From Ziziphus jujuba (lineage: Eukaryota; Streptophyta; Magnoliopsida; Rosales; Rhamnaceae): 64,000 bases of DNA. The first letter of the stretch is position 1. Every line of letters starts with the position of its first letter. The position numbers were made by a program, and so were the translations under genes. This document shows positions 48,758-60,063 of this stretch, piece after piece. The stretch lies in assembly GCF_031755915.1 (NCBI RefSeq), contig NC_083382.1, positions 27,442,001 through 27,506,000 of the forward strand. Reading direction: 5' to 3'. The notes beneath the pieces were generated by a model. That model worked only from the letters and a program-made list of their open reading frames with translations, was not told where the DNA came from and did no database searches.

Positions 48758-49309
48758 CTACGTACTTCCTGGTGGGTTGTGGCATTCGCGCGCGTATGGA
48801 CTGCACACTTTCGTTGGTGTTGGTGGTGGTGCGTTGACAGTCGCGTTTGTAAAACCGACAATATGGTTGTGTTGAAGGAGCTGCAACATTTAGCAGACAT
48901 ATAGATGTATATATTCATATATTTGTGTTGGAGTATAGAATTATATTATATATGTAATTCGAGTCAAAAATTAAATAATAACAATATATTAACCACTGAT
49001 AGACAGATTATATATATAGTGATGGTCTATATTGAAATTGATTCATATAGGACTTTTAAGTGGGGACATTGGTGTATTGTAAGTGGTAGATGTTGGTGTT
49101 AGGTGCGTATAAATCACAAGCACTGTTAGTCTGTTACACATGAATATAACATATATACATGGAATATGTATATATATATATATGTATGTAGATAAGTAAA
49201 ATGGAATTTACTAATTTACTGCTCTCACCTATTATAATTTGTCGAGCATAATGAAAGGAAAAGAAAGAATGGAAGCTAAGAGAATGCAGAGAATGAGAGA
49301 AGCCTTCGT
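48758..49309 (-). pseudogene. Broken small secreted-peptide gene (copy C)
   Basis: Counterpart of the intact genes in A and B. Exon 1 (49229-49309) has ACG in place of the start ATG and a 1-bp loss near its end. Exon 2 (48758-48880) has a net +4 bp in the proline-rich part that shifts the frame before the last two cysteines. The donor (GGTGAG), acceptor (TTGCAG), TATAAATA and stop region are kept. The upstream half of exon 2 still reads PYCRFYKRDC, and the last part, in the other frame, reads VCSPYARECHNPPGST. Several independent lesions make expression of the family peptide very unlikely. Confidence 0.82.
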
Positions 49310-50492
49310 TTTGGAAATGTTGTTGATAAACTTATCCTCTTTTCTCTTTTATTTATAGCATGTATCAAGGCAAGTGGGTGGGCGAAATGTTATTGTTAGA
49401 ATTTATTTATAAAAAAGTGACATGCAGATTTTTCAGTCAAAATTACAATATATTCTAAACTAAAAGGAGAAAATTTTCATATAAGTCTAATTGAGTCAAA
49501 AGATTTGGAAGTGTATTCAATGCTTTTCTCATTGGACATGTAGATCGATTAAGAATAATTTTCATCAAAAAAAAAAATATTGACAAAGAATAATCGAAAT
49601 GTATTCGAACGTTTGGCCTGTTATAAACCTACTGAGAATACACTATAAATCTAGTGTTCAAATCTTGACATGAGTTAAAATTATGCAAGTGTTTTAAAAT
49701 TGCATGGTTGCTCTAATAATGAAGTGGAGAATGCATATACGGATTTTATTTCTTATTAATATCATACTATTCTGAATATCTGAGTCCGATCTTCTTGTTT
49801 TGGATTTTTCCAATTATACATTTCGTAAGTCCTACTCTCCAAACTGGACCTGTTTGAGGACCACCGGCCTTGACTTGTATAAATAATTAGGCCATTGACT
49901 TAGGGGTCATGTTAAAAAGAAGATGAGGACATGACCATTCTTTCATTTTCAAGATTTAATTAAAAACGAAATGATAACTAGAAAATCACCCTTTTGAGTT
50001 TTGACAATGGAAAATAGCTTTTTAACAACGCATAGCGTCTTCAACTTTTGACTGTTTCTTAATGTGATAAGTGAATTGAGTAGGGACCAAAAAAAAATTA
50101 AAAAAAAAAAATCTTTTTGCTAAAAAGGAGCCCCAAAAAAAAAATTTTTTTGACTAGAATAAGTGATATATAACATGTTATAATTCCATGTAAGAATAAA
50201 ATAAAAGGAGAATTTTATTGCATACAAATTAATTACTGCAAGTACAATTCTTACATATTAATCGCAAATAAATCATTCTTACAAGGACCTCCCTCTTTCT
50301 TTCTCAGACTCTCACATGCATTGTACATATATAAACCTTCAATTTTGTGCCATGGAAAAATCCAAAAAACTTTTTTTCTTTTCATCTCAAAGAAGATGAA
50401 TTCAAACTTAAATGATCATTATCGGAATCAAAAAACAAATAGTTGCTACTAAGACTAGTCACAAAGTTTCATGACTAGATTATTGTTTCACT

Positions 50493-50620
50493 CTAGCTGG
50501 GTGTGGCAGATGCGCTTGATGGACTACAAGCATCCAGGGAGATTTTGGGGCGGCCATCGCACGGTCCTGAGAATTGGTTACCACCGCCATAAAATACCGG
50601 CTTATGTTTTGGTCCTGCTG
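50493..50620 (-). pseudogene. Diverged second exon of the peptide family, unit C
   Basis: After an acceptor-like TTTTTACAAGCTGCAG, an open stretch of about 42 codons reads KPVFYGGGNQFSGPCDGRPK in its middle, with two cysteines (..GPC..DAC..), and ends at TAG. It matches 36745-36863 in unit A and keeps the better splice site. No exon with a signal peptide was recognised within the next kilobase (50620-50963, then the copia insertion), so it may be an orphan exon. Whether it belongs to a working gene cannot be told from sequence alone. Confidence 0.4.
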
Positions 50621-50842
50621 CTGCAGCTTGTAAAAATGATATTAGTCTTTTTCAATATATGTTGTTTGTACCATGGTAAACCACTTTATCGTGGAAAAAA
50701 AAATAAAAAATATATTAAAAAAAAAAAAGAGCTGAGATTCCAAAGGACCTCAAAAATTGAAAGATAACAAAAATTATCTTATTTGCACTCTCGAAATGGA
50801 CATAGACCCGCACTATCAGCTAATTAATCAAAGCGAACAAGT

Positions 50843-50963
50843 TTAACCAAAGATTTCAATGGTCTTGATGTCAGGCTTTTTGACATCCTCTTTAGGAATA
50901 GTGACAGTCATAAACCCATTCTCCATGGCACCGTAAATCTGATCCAATTTGACATTCTCTGGA
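50843..50963 (-). pseudogene. sHSP pseudogene unit C, 3' part
   Basis: Encodes the end of the alpha-crystallin domain on the minus strand: KLDQIYGAMENGFMTV, then [11 protein letters not shown] and a stop. The Gln codon that is a stop in A and B is intact here. The gene is interrupted at 50963 by the copia element and continues at 58347; CTGGA is present on both sides. Confidence 0.88.
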
Positions 50964-51337
50964 TGTAAGAAAAACTATATCGATCTAAACATGCTCGACG
51001 TTTCTATATAGCAATTAGATCAATGCGGAATTAAAATTTGGATCGAAAAACATACCTCCTACCGTTGTCTCGTAAACACTCAAGGATATTAGAAAGGTTT
51101 TCTAAACCTTATCTCTCTCTAAACTGATGGTGTGTTTTCTAAATTGAGAAAGTAGGCTTAGGGGACCCGAAAACATTGTTTTGCACGGCCTTTATGCGTG
51201 CTCTGCCCATCACAGAGCCGTTCCAATGCGTGCAGTAATGGGAGAAAATGTTTAACGTTTTGAATGTTATGAAATATCAAAAAATGTTCTTAAGGATGGA
51301 ATGACGTGGACCATTATTATTTTTTTAATTATCATTA

Positions 51338-51997
51338 TTATTTTGGAGAAAAAAACCTCGGTATTGCTGTTTTTCTGACTCTTGTAGATCTTCTTAATGT
51401 TGCTTCATCATTCTCTTGAGGAACTTGTTGTTCCTCATTAACAACTTGATCTACTGGATCAATAACAGCTTGTGGAACTTCAATAGTTGATTGTCTAACA
51501 CCTGTTGGTTCTTGAAGGGTGTGAATGACAATCATTCTATCATTTGAACCAGAGGGTTGACTTTCATAGTGATCCTTTTCAAAAACTATATCCCGAAAGT
51601 TATTACTCCCACTGATCAAGCCATTTTCAAGAAATTTTGCATTTCTTGATTCCACAAATCTAGTGCTATGAGATGGACAGTAAAATCTATATCCTTTAGA
51701 CCTTTTAGCATATCCAATGAAATACTCACTTGTGGTCCTCGGGTCCAACTTCTTTTCTTGTGGATTATAGACTCTCACCTCAGACGGACATCCCCAAATG
51801 CGTACATGTTGCAAACTTGGTTTCCAACCTTTGAATAACTCAAATGGTGTCCTTTGGACAGCCTTGGTTGGAACTCGATTTAATATGTACACAGCCGTCT
51901 TTAGAGCTTCAGTCCATAAGAATTCAGGGGGTTTCAAATTACTTTGCATACTCCTCACCATGTCTAATAAAGTTCGGTTTTTATTTGCTTTCCGCAT
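51338..51997 (-). pseudogene. Copia integrase C-terminal part, running into the LTR
   Basis: A 219-codon open frame. It contains the second half of the integrase core (PPEFLWTEALKTAVYILNRV, PFELFKGWKPSLQHVRIWGC) and the GKGYRFY-like region seen as YAKRSKGYRFYCPS, followed by the acidic linker ending RRSTRVRKTAIPRF. In intact elements RT follows this linker; here the frame ends in the LTR a few codons later. It is separated by a frameshift near 52000-52060 from the upstream integrase part. Confidence 0.88.
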
Positions 51998-52059
51998 TGT
52001 TTCTCTACTTCAGCCTTTAACACCTTAAAAGCATCTAGTCCTTCGTTTTTGTTATTAAG

Positions 52060-52910
52060 CTAGCAAAGATACATGTATTGTGAGTAGTCATCTATGAAAG
52101 AGATAAAGTACTTATCATGGTATGCATCCATTTCTGGACTACAAATATCCGTATGAATGATTTCCAATAATTCAGAACTCCTCTTGGCATCCTTCTTTGA
52201 CTTGTTGGTCTGCTTGCCTTTAATGCAGCTTATACAAGTCTCAGAATTAGTAAAATCTAAAGTACTAAGTACCTCATCATTTACCAACCTTTTAATTCTA
52301 TCAGTAGAGATATGTCCCAATCTCCGATGCCACAACATAGAGGATTTCTCATTCATAACACATCGTTTAATACCAACATTTCCATGAACGTGCATAGTAG
52401 CATAGTTTTCATCATTTTGTAAATTGAGACGAAAAAGATTATCAGACAAGGTACCATAACCAACAATTTTAGATTTATTAGACAAACTAAAACCAAAATC
52501 TGAAAAATTAAATGAATATCCAATGGATACAAGTCTGGAAACCGAAATTAAATTTCTAGAAAAACCAGGAACTTAAAATGTTCTTTCTAAAGATAAAATG
52601 AGACCACTACTCAAAACTAGCTTGCACGTTCCAACAGCCTCTACATGTGAGGGCATCTTATTTCCAGAGTAGATGCTTTGCTCACTTCCCATTGGCTTCC
52701 GCAGGTCATGTAATCCCTGTAAGGAATTGGTCACATGGATTGAAAAACCAGAGTCAATCCACCAAGTGTTATGATTAACATCTATCATATTGGATTCATA
52801 ACAGACAAGTGAAAGTTGAGTACCTTTCTTGTCAAGCCAGTTCTTGAACTTGGAGCAATTTTTCTTTAGGTGCCCTTTCTTCTTGCAAAATAAGCACTTT
52901 AACTCCTTCT
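52060..52910 (-). pseudogene. Copia zinc knuckle, protease and integrase N-terminal part
   Basis: From high to low coordinates: a CCHC zinc knuckle CLFCKKKGHLKKNC (near 52855-52897) belonging to the end of gag; a retropepsin block WWIDSGFSIHVTNSLQG (52700-52770, with the catalytic DSG); and the pre-integrase zinc domain with start of the core (LWHRRLGHIS, CISCIKGKQ, HTDICSP, FIDDYSQY). TTTAAGTTCC near 52571 gives a stop, and a frame change separates protease from integrase. The gypsy solo LTR begins 75 bp upstream of the zinc knuckle. Confidence 0.85.
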
Positions 52911-52985
52911 TGATGTTCGACTAGGGAGGAATCTTACTTTTTCCCTTTTGTTTGGCTTGATCCTTTTTCTTTCGTGGAACTATCA

Positions 52986-55900
52986 TGTCAGGACCCGTCC
53001 AAAATCCCTTCCTAGAACCCTGGACAAATCCTAATCACAGGGAGACCTTACCGGATCGTCCTATGGAAAATCCGGCAGTATCTCCCCTAAGGGTAAAACA
53101 TGCCTAAAATTTATCTGCACGAAAATGCACTCCTATATGGTACCACCTTATTCCTCCCACCTTCCTACAATAATTTTCACAGTGGCCGCACTCCGATAAC
53201 AATTTATATAAAACACATATGTATATATATGCAATAGGAATAACCAACTAAATAAACAACTAAATATATCTTTAATCATTCACGTCCACCCACACCACCC
53301 ACTGATTGCCGTACATTTCAAATATATTTCAAATATTGTGTTACAAAATATACCGATGCGTAATATAAGAAGAAAAGTAAAATAATCATCACATCAACAA
53401 CAATAATAATAATAGCAATCGTTTTCATGATGAAAATAGTACTAATATCATCTGTCATATTTACTCGAAGGTAATCACTTGTCCAAGAACTATCACATAA
53501 TTACAGCTGTCCCAAGGACTATCTCACCTACCCAAAGGCTACCACTTGTCCAAGGACTATTATACCTGCCCAATGGCTATCTTTCTTGCCCGTAGGCTGT
53601 GATACTTGTCCGGATATATCATATGCTAATAATAATAATAGAAATAATAAAAATAATAAAAATAAAAATAAATAATGGCAATAATAATAAAAATAATAAT
53701 AATAATCATAATGATGATGATAATATTAATAATAATGAAAATAACTGTAAACATAATTCTGATAAATAATAATTGTAATTTTAATAACGAGAATAATATT
53801 AATAATAGTAATGACAATAAAAGTAATTAAGTATAATGCTAGAAAATCAGGTTATGAATAGATAGAATAATACGAGATCAAATAATAATTTAAAATTCAA
53901 AAAAAAAATATTATCAAATATACACTCGTATCAGGGGTACAAACGATACCCTCCAACATGTTGAGCAATCCATGATTCCAGCTGTGGCCAGCACCCTGCT
54001 ACTAATACAATCCGGGGTGGTTACCTAGATTGGCCGTCCAATTCCCTGGACTCGTAGGTAGCATAGTTACGAGGCTAGCTTTTCATGGACCACATCGGAT
54101 CGCTGTCCCCGTACGATGTGATCCATACAAATATAACATATATATATATATACAAAAGATACTTGATGCACATACTATATACCAGTGGTGTTCTACGGTG
54201 CCCAGCATCCCAAAGCACCGTCTGACGGGGAGGTTAAAGAGAGAAACCGGTATACGGTCGTGTGGCGTCCCACCGGGCCACTGCTTAAACTATCATCCCG
54301 GCCATGGAGGGGGGCGACTATGGCCAATATCAAACTTACCTGCCCTCGGTCCGATGGCAACTCACGGGAGATATTACAACCTGCACGCTAATCACATCCA
54401 CATCCACCTGTGCGCTAATCACATCCACAACTACAGAACATCGGTACGTGTATGGTGCATTGAAAATTGATAAAAATATTTTATAATAGTATATATTTTT
54501 TAAATATAGTAGAATATTATAAAATTTGAATTTTTATATGATACACTTAAATTTATGCACTTTTATCAAATTCACAAAATTTCATGCATAAATAAATAAT
54601 TAAACACATAAGTATAGTTTCGATCACAATAATTAAATATAATCAATTCTGCAAACCTTCAAATTAATTCATACTAAATGTCAATAGAACCACATACAAT
54701 TCCACAAATAATTAAGAATATAAACATACATTCGATTAGCTGTCATAACTTCACAGTAACCTCACCGTAAAGTTAACAATAATTTAACAGCAGTTTAAAA
54801 TCTACAACTTTCCAAATTTAAGAAATATTAATTCAACCCATATTTATGCAATTCAACACAATTGGACATCATCAATATAAATAGCAATTATTTAAACATC
54901 AAACATACATTTTTCAGATTACCACATTAATATAATATTATTTTATCCAAAAATGGCATCTTTCAAAATACTCCATCATAATTCACAAACAAGGTACCTA
55001 TAGAAAGCTAAAGAGATGAGGAATACGATACCGACTTCCGTTGGGCTCAATTCGATCGGCAGTGACTGGAAAATGGACAGAAAGATTCAGTCAAAGTTCA
55101 ACTTCTCATATCTCTCAAACAGTAAGGAATTGAGCTGAATGGATCTCAAAATTGAGCTCAGAGGGTCCGAAAATAGTAGAAAGGAGTATCAATTTGGCCG
55201 GGTGATGGTCGGATCGCCGGAAAATCAACTTGCCGTCGCCAACGATGGAGGCCTGATCCCAGTGCGTCCGGCGACGTTCAACCTTGTCCTTCCGGTTACC
55301 GGCCGGGTTTTCCACCGGCTTTCTACCTGTCCGGCGCGTGTGGCCGTTCGGTGGCCGGAAGAGATGCAGTAAGAAGAGGTCGACGGGAGGAAGAAGAAGG
55401 AAGAAGAAAGAAGAAGAAGAAAAGAAGAAGAAGAAGAGGGGGCCCCGTGGTATTTTCCCCACGTGGGGGAGAAGGAAAGAAAAAGAAAAATAAATAAATA
55501 AATATATAAAATAATAATAAAATAATAATATAATATAATAAAATAATAATAATAATAATAAAATAATATAATATTTAATTGTCTGAAATGTGGCATTTCC
55601 TTGTCGTGACACGTGGCACCCTTATAATGCTACACGTGGCGTCGCTGTTCACGCACACTCACAGATCGATGAATAGTAATAGCTGTCTCGGAAAAACTTC
55701 ACAGGCTTGTAACTTTCCAATCACATGTCCAAATCGGGCGTGCCACTAGTCTACGAGCTCATATCGACGAGTAATTCACAACCATACATAAGTCAAAGAT
55801 AAATTTTACAAGAATAAAAAGTCAACTCTGGCACCCTCGGACAATTCGGACCTTAACTTGTTTTACTCATAACTTTTAAATCGTAGCTCCGTTTTTTACG

Positions 55901-56057
55901 TGCTACCAGTCTACAGACTCAGATCGATGTGTACTTCGCAATGGTGCCTCGATCGACCTATAATTCTTACCGAGTCAAAAAGTTAAAATTTGATCCTTCT
56001 CGGTCAACGACGGTCAACTTGAGAAATTTCCGGTGTACTTCTAGATGGGGTGTTACA
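52986..56057 (-). mobile_element. Solo gypsy LTR nested in the copia element, TSD TATCA
   Basis: 3072 bp from TGTCAGGACCCGTCC to GATGGGGTGTTACA. TATCA is duplicated at 52981-52985 and 56058-56062. Its interior matches 1-2866 and 25782-29103 closely, including the AAT-rich tract at 53625-53800 and the purine-rich tract at 55370-55500. ORFs inside it (for example 54030-54470, 55115-55612) reflect LTR composition and are not genes. Confidence 0.93.
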
Positions 56058-56186
56058 TATCAAGTTCACTTTCTCACCCTCTTCCATTGCCAACCTTCCC
56101 TCCTCTTGTACACATATGGTCAACAGCTCATTAATTGACCATTTGTCCTTATGTGTGTTATAAGAAATCTTAAAGGGATCATACTG

Positions 56187-57107
56187 CTAGGGCAGAGTGC
56201 ACATAATGTAGTGAACCAGGAAAGTTTCTAACATTTCAACTTCCAACACTTTCAGTTGAGCTGCTATATCCCTCATGCACATGATATGATCACGCACGCC
56301 TCTAATCCCAATGAGCTTTATGGATGAGAATTGCATAATAAGCGTGCTTGCTAATGCCTTATCTGAAGTCACAAATTGAGCATCAACTGCTTGAACATTG
56401 CTGTATTGCTCAACAGAACCCCTAATAGCAACAGATATTTCGGTCTTTATGAACATGACTGAAAGCGATTAGATCGTTTCCACTTTTCATAAAGACCAAC
56501 TTGGTCTGGAATGCTGGTTTCAATAATCTTAGGAGGTTCCTCTTTCCTAATGGCATAGTCAATGTCCATCCACCCTAAATGAAGGAGAATTGTGAAGTCT
56601 CACATCGGTTGGAAAGGGGAATGAAGCACGCCTTATAAGGTGGTGTAGATACCTTTCCCTTGCGATGCGTTTTGACAAAACCTAAAGAGCTGGGTTGTAA
56701 GAGGATTCCCCAAGCCCAAAGAGGACAATATCGCATGTGGGTGGTCTGTGCTGTTACAGATGGTATCAGAGCTAGTACCCGGATCGGTGTGCTAGCGAGG
56801 ACATTGGGCCCCAAAAGGGGAGGATTGTGAAGTCCCACATCGGTTGGAAAGGGGAACGAAGCACGCCTTAGAAGGTGGTGTGGATACATTTCCCTTGCGA
56901 CGCGTTTGACAAAACCTTGAGGGCTGGGTTGTAAGAGAATTCTAAGGCCCAAAGAAGACAATATTGCATACGGGTGGTCTGGGTTGTTACAAGAATCCTC
57001 TCCTTCCAAACCTTATAGTTGTCATCCTTAAGTTCATGAACATCGTATTTCATATCAAAGAAATTAACAGGTTGAATAACTGCAACATTTAAAACATACA
57101 TGCTCAT
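56187..57107 (-). pseudogene. Copia gag, split by a TRIM
   Basis: The N-terminal part (56992-57107) includes LKDDNYKVWKERIL, matching the copia gag motif L..NY..WK..(I/M). The later part (56187-56456) has TSDKALASTLIMQFSSIKL and VRDHIMCMRDIAAQLKVLEV, typical of the retrotrans_gag/UBN2 domain. Between them lie the TRIM (56591-56991) and a short degraded segment. It no longer encodes a continuous protein. Confidence 0.85.
56591..56991 (+). mobile_element. Complete TRIM retrotransposon in copia gag, TSD AGAAT
   Basis: LTRs 56591-56758 (168 bp) and 56826-56991 (166 bp), both TGTGAAGTCYCACATCGG to GTTACA. The interior carries the primer-binding site ATGGTATCAGAGCT (56760-56773) and a polypurine tract GGGCCCCAAAAGGGGAGGAT. 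AGAAT is duplicated at 56586-56590 and 56992-56996. The two LTRs differ at a number of positions, so it is not among the youngest copies. Confidence 0.94.
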
Positions 57108-57927
57108 TACTCATAATTTTGAGACTACAAACAAAATTCATGTTTTACCAATGTAAATCATGCTTTAGATTAATAAACCTAGTGACATAAAACTTGCCTG
57201 TGGGCTAAAGTTCTATTCAATTAGATTCCTTTTATAATTACCTCATGATAAAACTATCAAATTATGTTCATTTTTCTTAATTCCTGTGGGTAGATTGAGA
57301 AATATAATTTGATATTTTATCCTAATTAATCATACAAATATAACAAAATTCCTGTGGGTAGATTTTATTATATTATGTATGATTAACTACAACTAGTATT
57401 ATAATGTGATCCTTGAACTTAATATATGATCCTAATTAATTAAAGATGCTATGGCTAATCTCTAATGAATTAAAATCATATGAATCACCTTCATTAACCA
57501 ACTCACAATCATGAGCTAAATATTTGCATAAAAACATAAATAATGCAAATAAATTCAATATATATATATATGCATAAATATTATTTAATTTAGTTTAGCT
57601 TCAGGGGTGCATTTCCTAAGGGGAAAACAACATGTCGTTTTTCGTGCACCCAAAGCAACTCGTCGTGTCTTCAACCTCTAGATGGATCAAAATGACCCGG
57701 TTGAGACCCGAATCAAAACCCGATGGTTCCTTAAGATTCCAACGCCCAAAAATTGCATGTTTTATACCAAAAATCTCAGAATTCAATTTCCTAATAATTT
57801 ATGATGTCTTTATTTAATAAAACACATATAAAACAAAGAATTGAATCTACAAAAAAAGACTAAACTCAATTAAGGCATTATGCTGAACAAAACGCAGAGA
57901 GAACAATGAACAAGGCAGAGATAAACA
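57108..57927 (-). other. Copia leader between gag and primer-binding site
   Basis: About 0.8 kb of AT-rich, non-coding sequence, with a repeated 'attcctgtgggtagatt' block (57281 and 57350). It is consistent with an untranslated leader of the element. Nothing else is recognised. Confidence 0.6.
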
Positions 57928-57941
57928 ATGCTCTGATACCA
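57928..57941 (-). other. Copia primer-binding site (tRNA-iMet)
   Basis: Directly inside the 5' LTR, the minus strand reads TTTGGTATCAGAGCATTG, containing TGGTATCAGAGC complementary to the initiator tRNA-Met 3' end. It sets the orientation of the element. Confidence 0.9.
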
Positions 57942-58346
57942 AATGTAAGAAAAACTATATCGATCTAAACATGCTCGACGTTTCTATATAGCAATTAGAT
58001 CAATGCGGAATTAAAAATTGAATCAAAAAAGTACCTCCAACCATTGCCGTTGTCTCATAAACACTCAAGGATATTAGAAAGGTCTTCTAAACCTTATCTC
58101 TCTTTAAACTGATGGTGTGTTTTCTGAATTGAGAAAGTAGGCTTACGGGACCTAAAAACATTGTTTTGCAAGGCCTTTATGCGTGCTTTGCCCATCACAG
58201 AGCCGTTCCAATGTGTGCAGTAATGGGAGAAAATGTTTAACATTTTGAACATTATGGAATATCAAAAAACGTTCTTAAGGATGGAATGATGTGGACCATT
58301 ATTATTTTTTTAATTATCATTATTATTTTGGAGAAAAAAACCAACA

Positions 58347-58540
58347 CTGGAAGCCTAAACCTCCTCAAAAACTTCCCACTGCTACGCTTAACCTGATGCC
58401 AAGAATTGTTCTTGTGCTTCACATTCACTTCTTTTTTCCTGAGCCAGGGAACATCAGCCTTGACCACATGGAGGTTTCCTTTCAATCGATTCGGGTGCTG
58501 ACGAACACAAAGTTTTCTCTGGAGAACTCAGGGAAATTTG
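58347..58540 (-). pseudogene. sHSP pseudogene unit C, 5' part
   Basis: Continues the 50843-50963 relic beyond the copia element. It reads [20 protein letters not shown] and, upstream, [15 protein letters not shown]. The segment between KKEV and HKNN (about 25 codons in intact sHSPs) is lost, as in A and B. Further upstream [11 protein letters not shown] is followed by TGA where the family has Trp (VDWKE), and the frame changes after it. The TRIM LTR found here in A and B is absent. Confidence 0.85.
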
Positions 58541-59725
58541 TAGAAATTCGGGTGGAAGAAGAAGGAAATTGGGAAATTTATATTAGTGGATGAAGATAAA
58601 GAAAAGCAACCAAAAAAAATATTCAATTAAAAATTGAATCCTGCAATTTGGAGCAACAAAAATTGGGAATCCTTACAAAATGTGGTATCAATAATTGTCC
58701 AGCGATTTAAAACTGGTTCTTCAGCTCAGGTTGAGGTTGAAGACATTCATGTTTCCTTAATTTCTCATGCCTCTCAATAGGCTCGTACATTGATGTGAGA
58801 GAATAAAGAGCCAACCTAAGCTTTAAACTAATATATGGATGAGTCCAATCCCATTTATTAAGTTTCTAATAGGATTCAATTTTGGTCGGATTTTTAGACC
58901 TATTGAAAATTGATCGGTTGGTTAGTTGTAGGATTGGAACTTATTTTTCAGTTTCTAAAACCGATTAATTGGTTATGTTCAGCTGTCGATCGGTTTTTGG
59001 TTTTGGCCTGTAGGTGATCGCGAACTTATTATTTTCATCTTCTTCCTATTCTGCCATATACACTTCCAGCAACTTTAATTTTGATCTTTTTTATGAAAGA
59101 CCAAAAAGTTTTAAGAGTCTATGTAAGAAGAAGGAAGAGAAAGTAAATGGAGGAAGAAGCTACTTAGTGTACTTAATGAGATTAATTTTATATATTTTTT
59201 CACAATTTCCATACATAACATGTGACCATGGGACTTACACATTAGTGTTTTGTATTGTTTACTTTTTTCAAAATCGTCATCACTATAAAAATCTAATTAA
59301 TACGATATTGGACTTAAAAAGAGACCAATAGTATCCTTTACGTGTTTCCTATTAATATCCAACTTCAATTTTTTTTATAATTAATTATTTACATATTTTT
59401 ACTTTTTATCTTTATGTTTCTTCTCCTTCTCTCTACATTTGCTTTTCCTTGTTGAAGGGAAATGGAAATTGATAAATTTTATGAGTTCTTATCCTTCTCA
59501 ATTTCCATCATATATTGTTCTCAGATCTAAGGTGTACCTCATTTTGTGGTAGAGATTTTAAAGTTTTATTAAGTGGCCAATAGATATTGGGCCATGGATT
59601 GGCATGAGGTGAGAGCCAAAATATTCAGTTAAATTGGGATTAAAATTTCCAATGGAGTTGGGAGTGATTTGAAGAGCTTCATTGCTGATGGGCTTTATCA
59701 CAACAAAGATGAAATGGTAAAATGG

Positions 59726-60063
59726 CCAAACTTGTTATGGAATAGTGAAACAATGTAGAAGCAGAAGAAGGATCAGTAGTTTTGAAAATACTCGATCGGT
59801 TTTGGTTACCATTAATTTTTTAAAAGTGTTAGCCATTATCGACTTGGTCAATATCGATTAATCAATCAATCAGACGATAGTCACCGCCTATCGTTAGTTG
59901 ATGGGGTTCATCGATCATTGACGGGTTCATGTTTATAACTTATATTTTGGATTTTCGCATTATACTTTAATCAACAAATAAATTTGATGATTCACCTAAT
60001 TAACATTGTCTATGGTTGCTGCCTGCATTGACAACACCCACTAAAGAATCAATCCACCATTTG
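59726..60063. other. Intergenic DNA right of the triplication
   Basis: Contains 'cgatcggttttggtt' and 'tcgattaatcaatcaatcag' short repeats. 60030-60063 is the left half of a roughly 70-bp direct repeat ('aatcaatccaccatttgagtcaagcctcat') split by the next solo LTR. No gene. Confidence 0.5.

Larger units (their letters stand above)
50964..58346 (-). mobile_element. Ty1/copia retrotransposon inserted in sHSP relic, TSD CTGGA
   Basis: On the minus strand: 5' LTR 57944-58346 (403 bp, TGTTGG...TTACA), primer-binding site 57928-57941, leader, gag (56190-57107), zinc knuckle and protease (52573-52910), integrase (51338-52485), 3' LTR 50964-51357. CTGGA is duplicated at 50959-50963 and 58347-58351. 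RT and RNase H are missing: the integrase ORF passes straight into the 3' LTR, which has lost its first four bases. Two later insertions sit inside it (52986-56057 and 56591-56991). Without them the element is about 3.9 kb. It cannot transpose on its own. Confidence 0.93.
47620..59725. repeat. Segmental tandem triplication, unit C (oldest-diverged)
   Basis: Homologous to A and B but visibly more diverged, and expanded to 12.1 kb by a SINE (48308-48425) and a copia element (50964-58346) that carries a gypsy solo LTR and a TRIM. It lacks the solo TRIM LTR in the sHSP relic, the hairpin-rich insert and the GAAAT-flanked TRIM, so it gives empty sites for all three. The right boundary is approximate: alignment fades near 59725. 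Confidence 0.88.

Noticed and set aside
55115..55612. 165-codon ORF with hydrophobic Tyr/Phe-rich start
   Set aside because: It comes from (AAT)n and (GAA)n tracts of a gypsy LTR read on the minus strand; the same tracts give similar spurious ORFs at 2123-2467 and 28698-28970.
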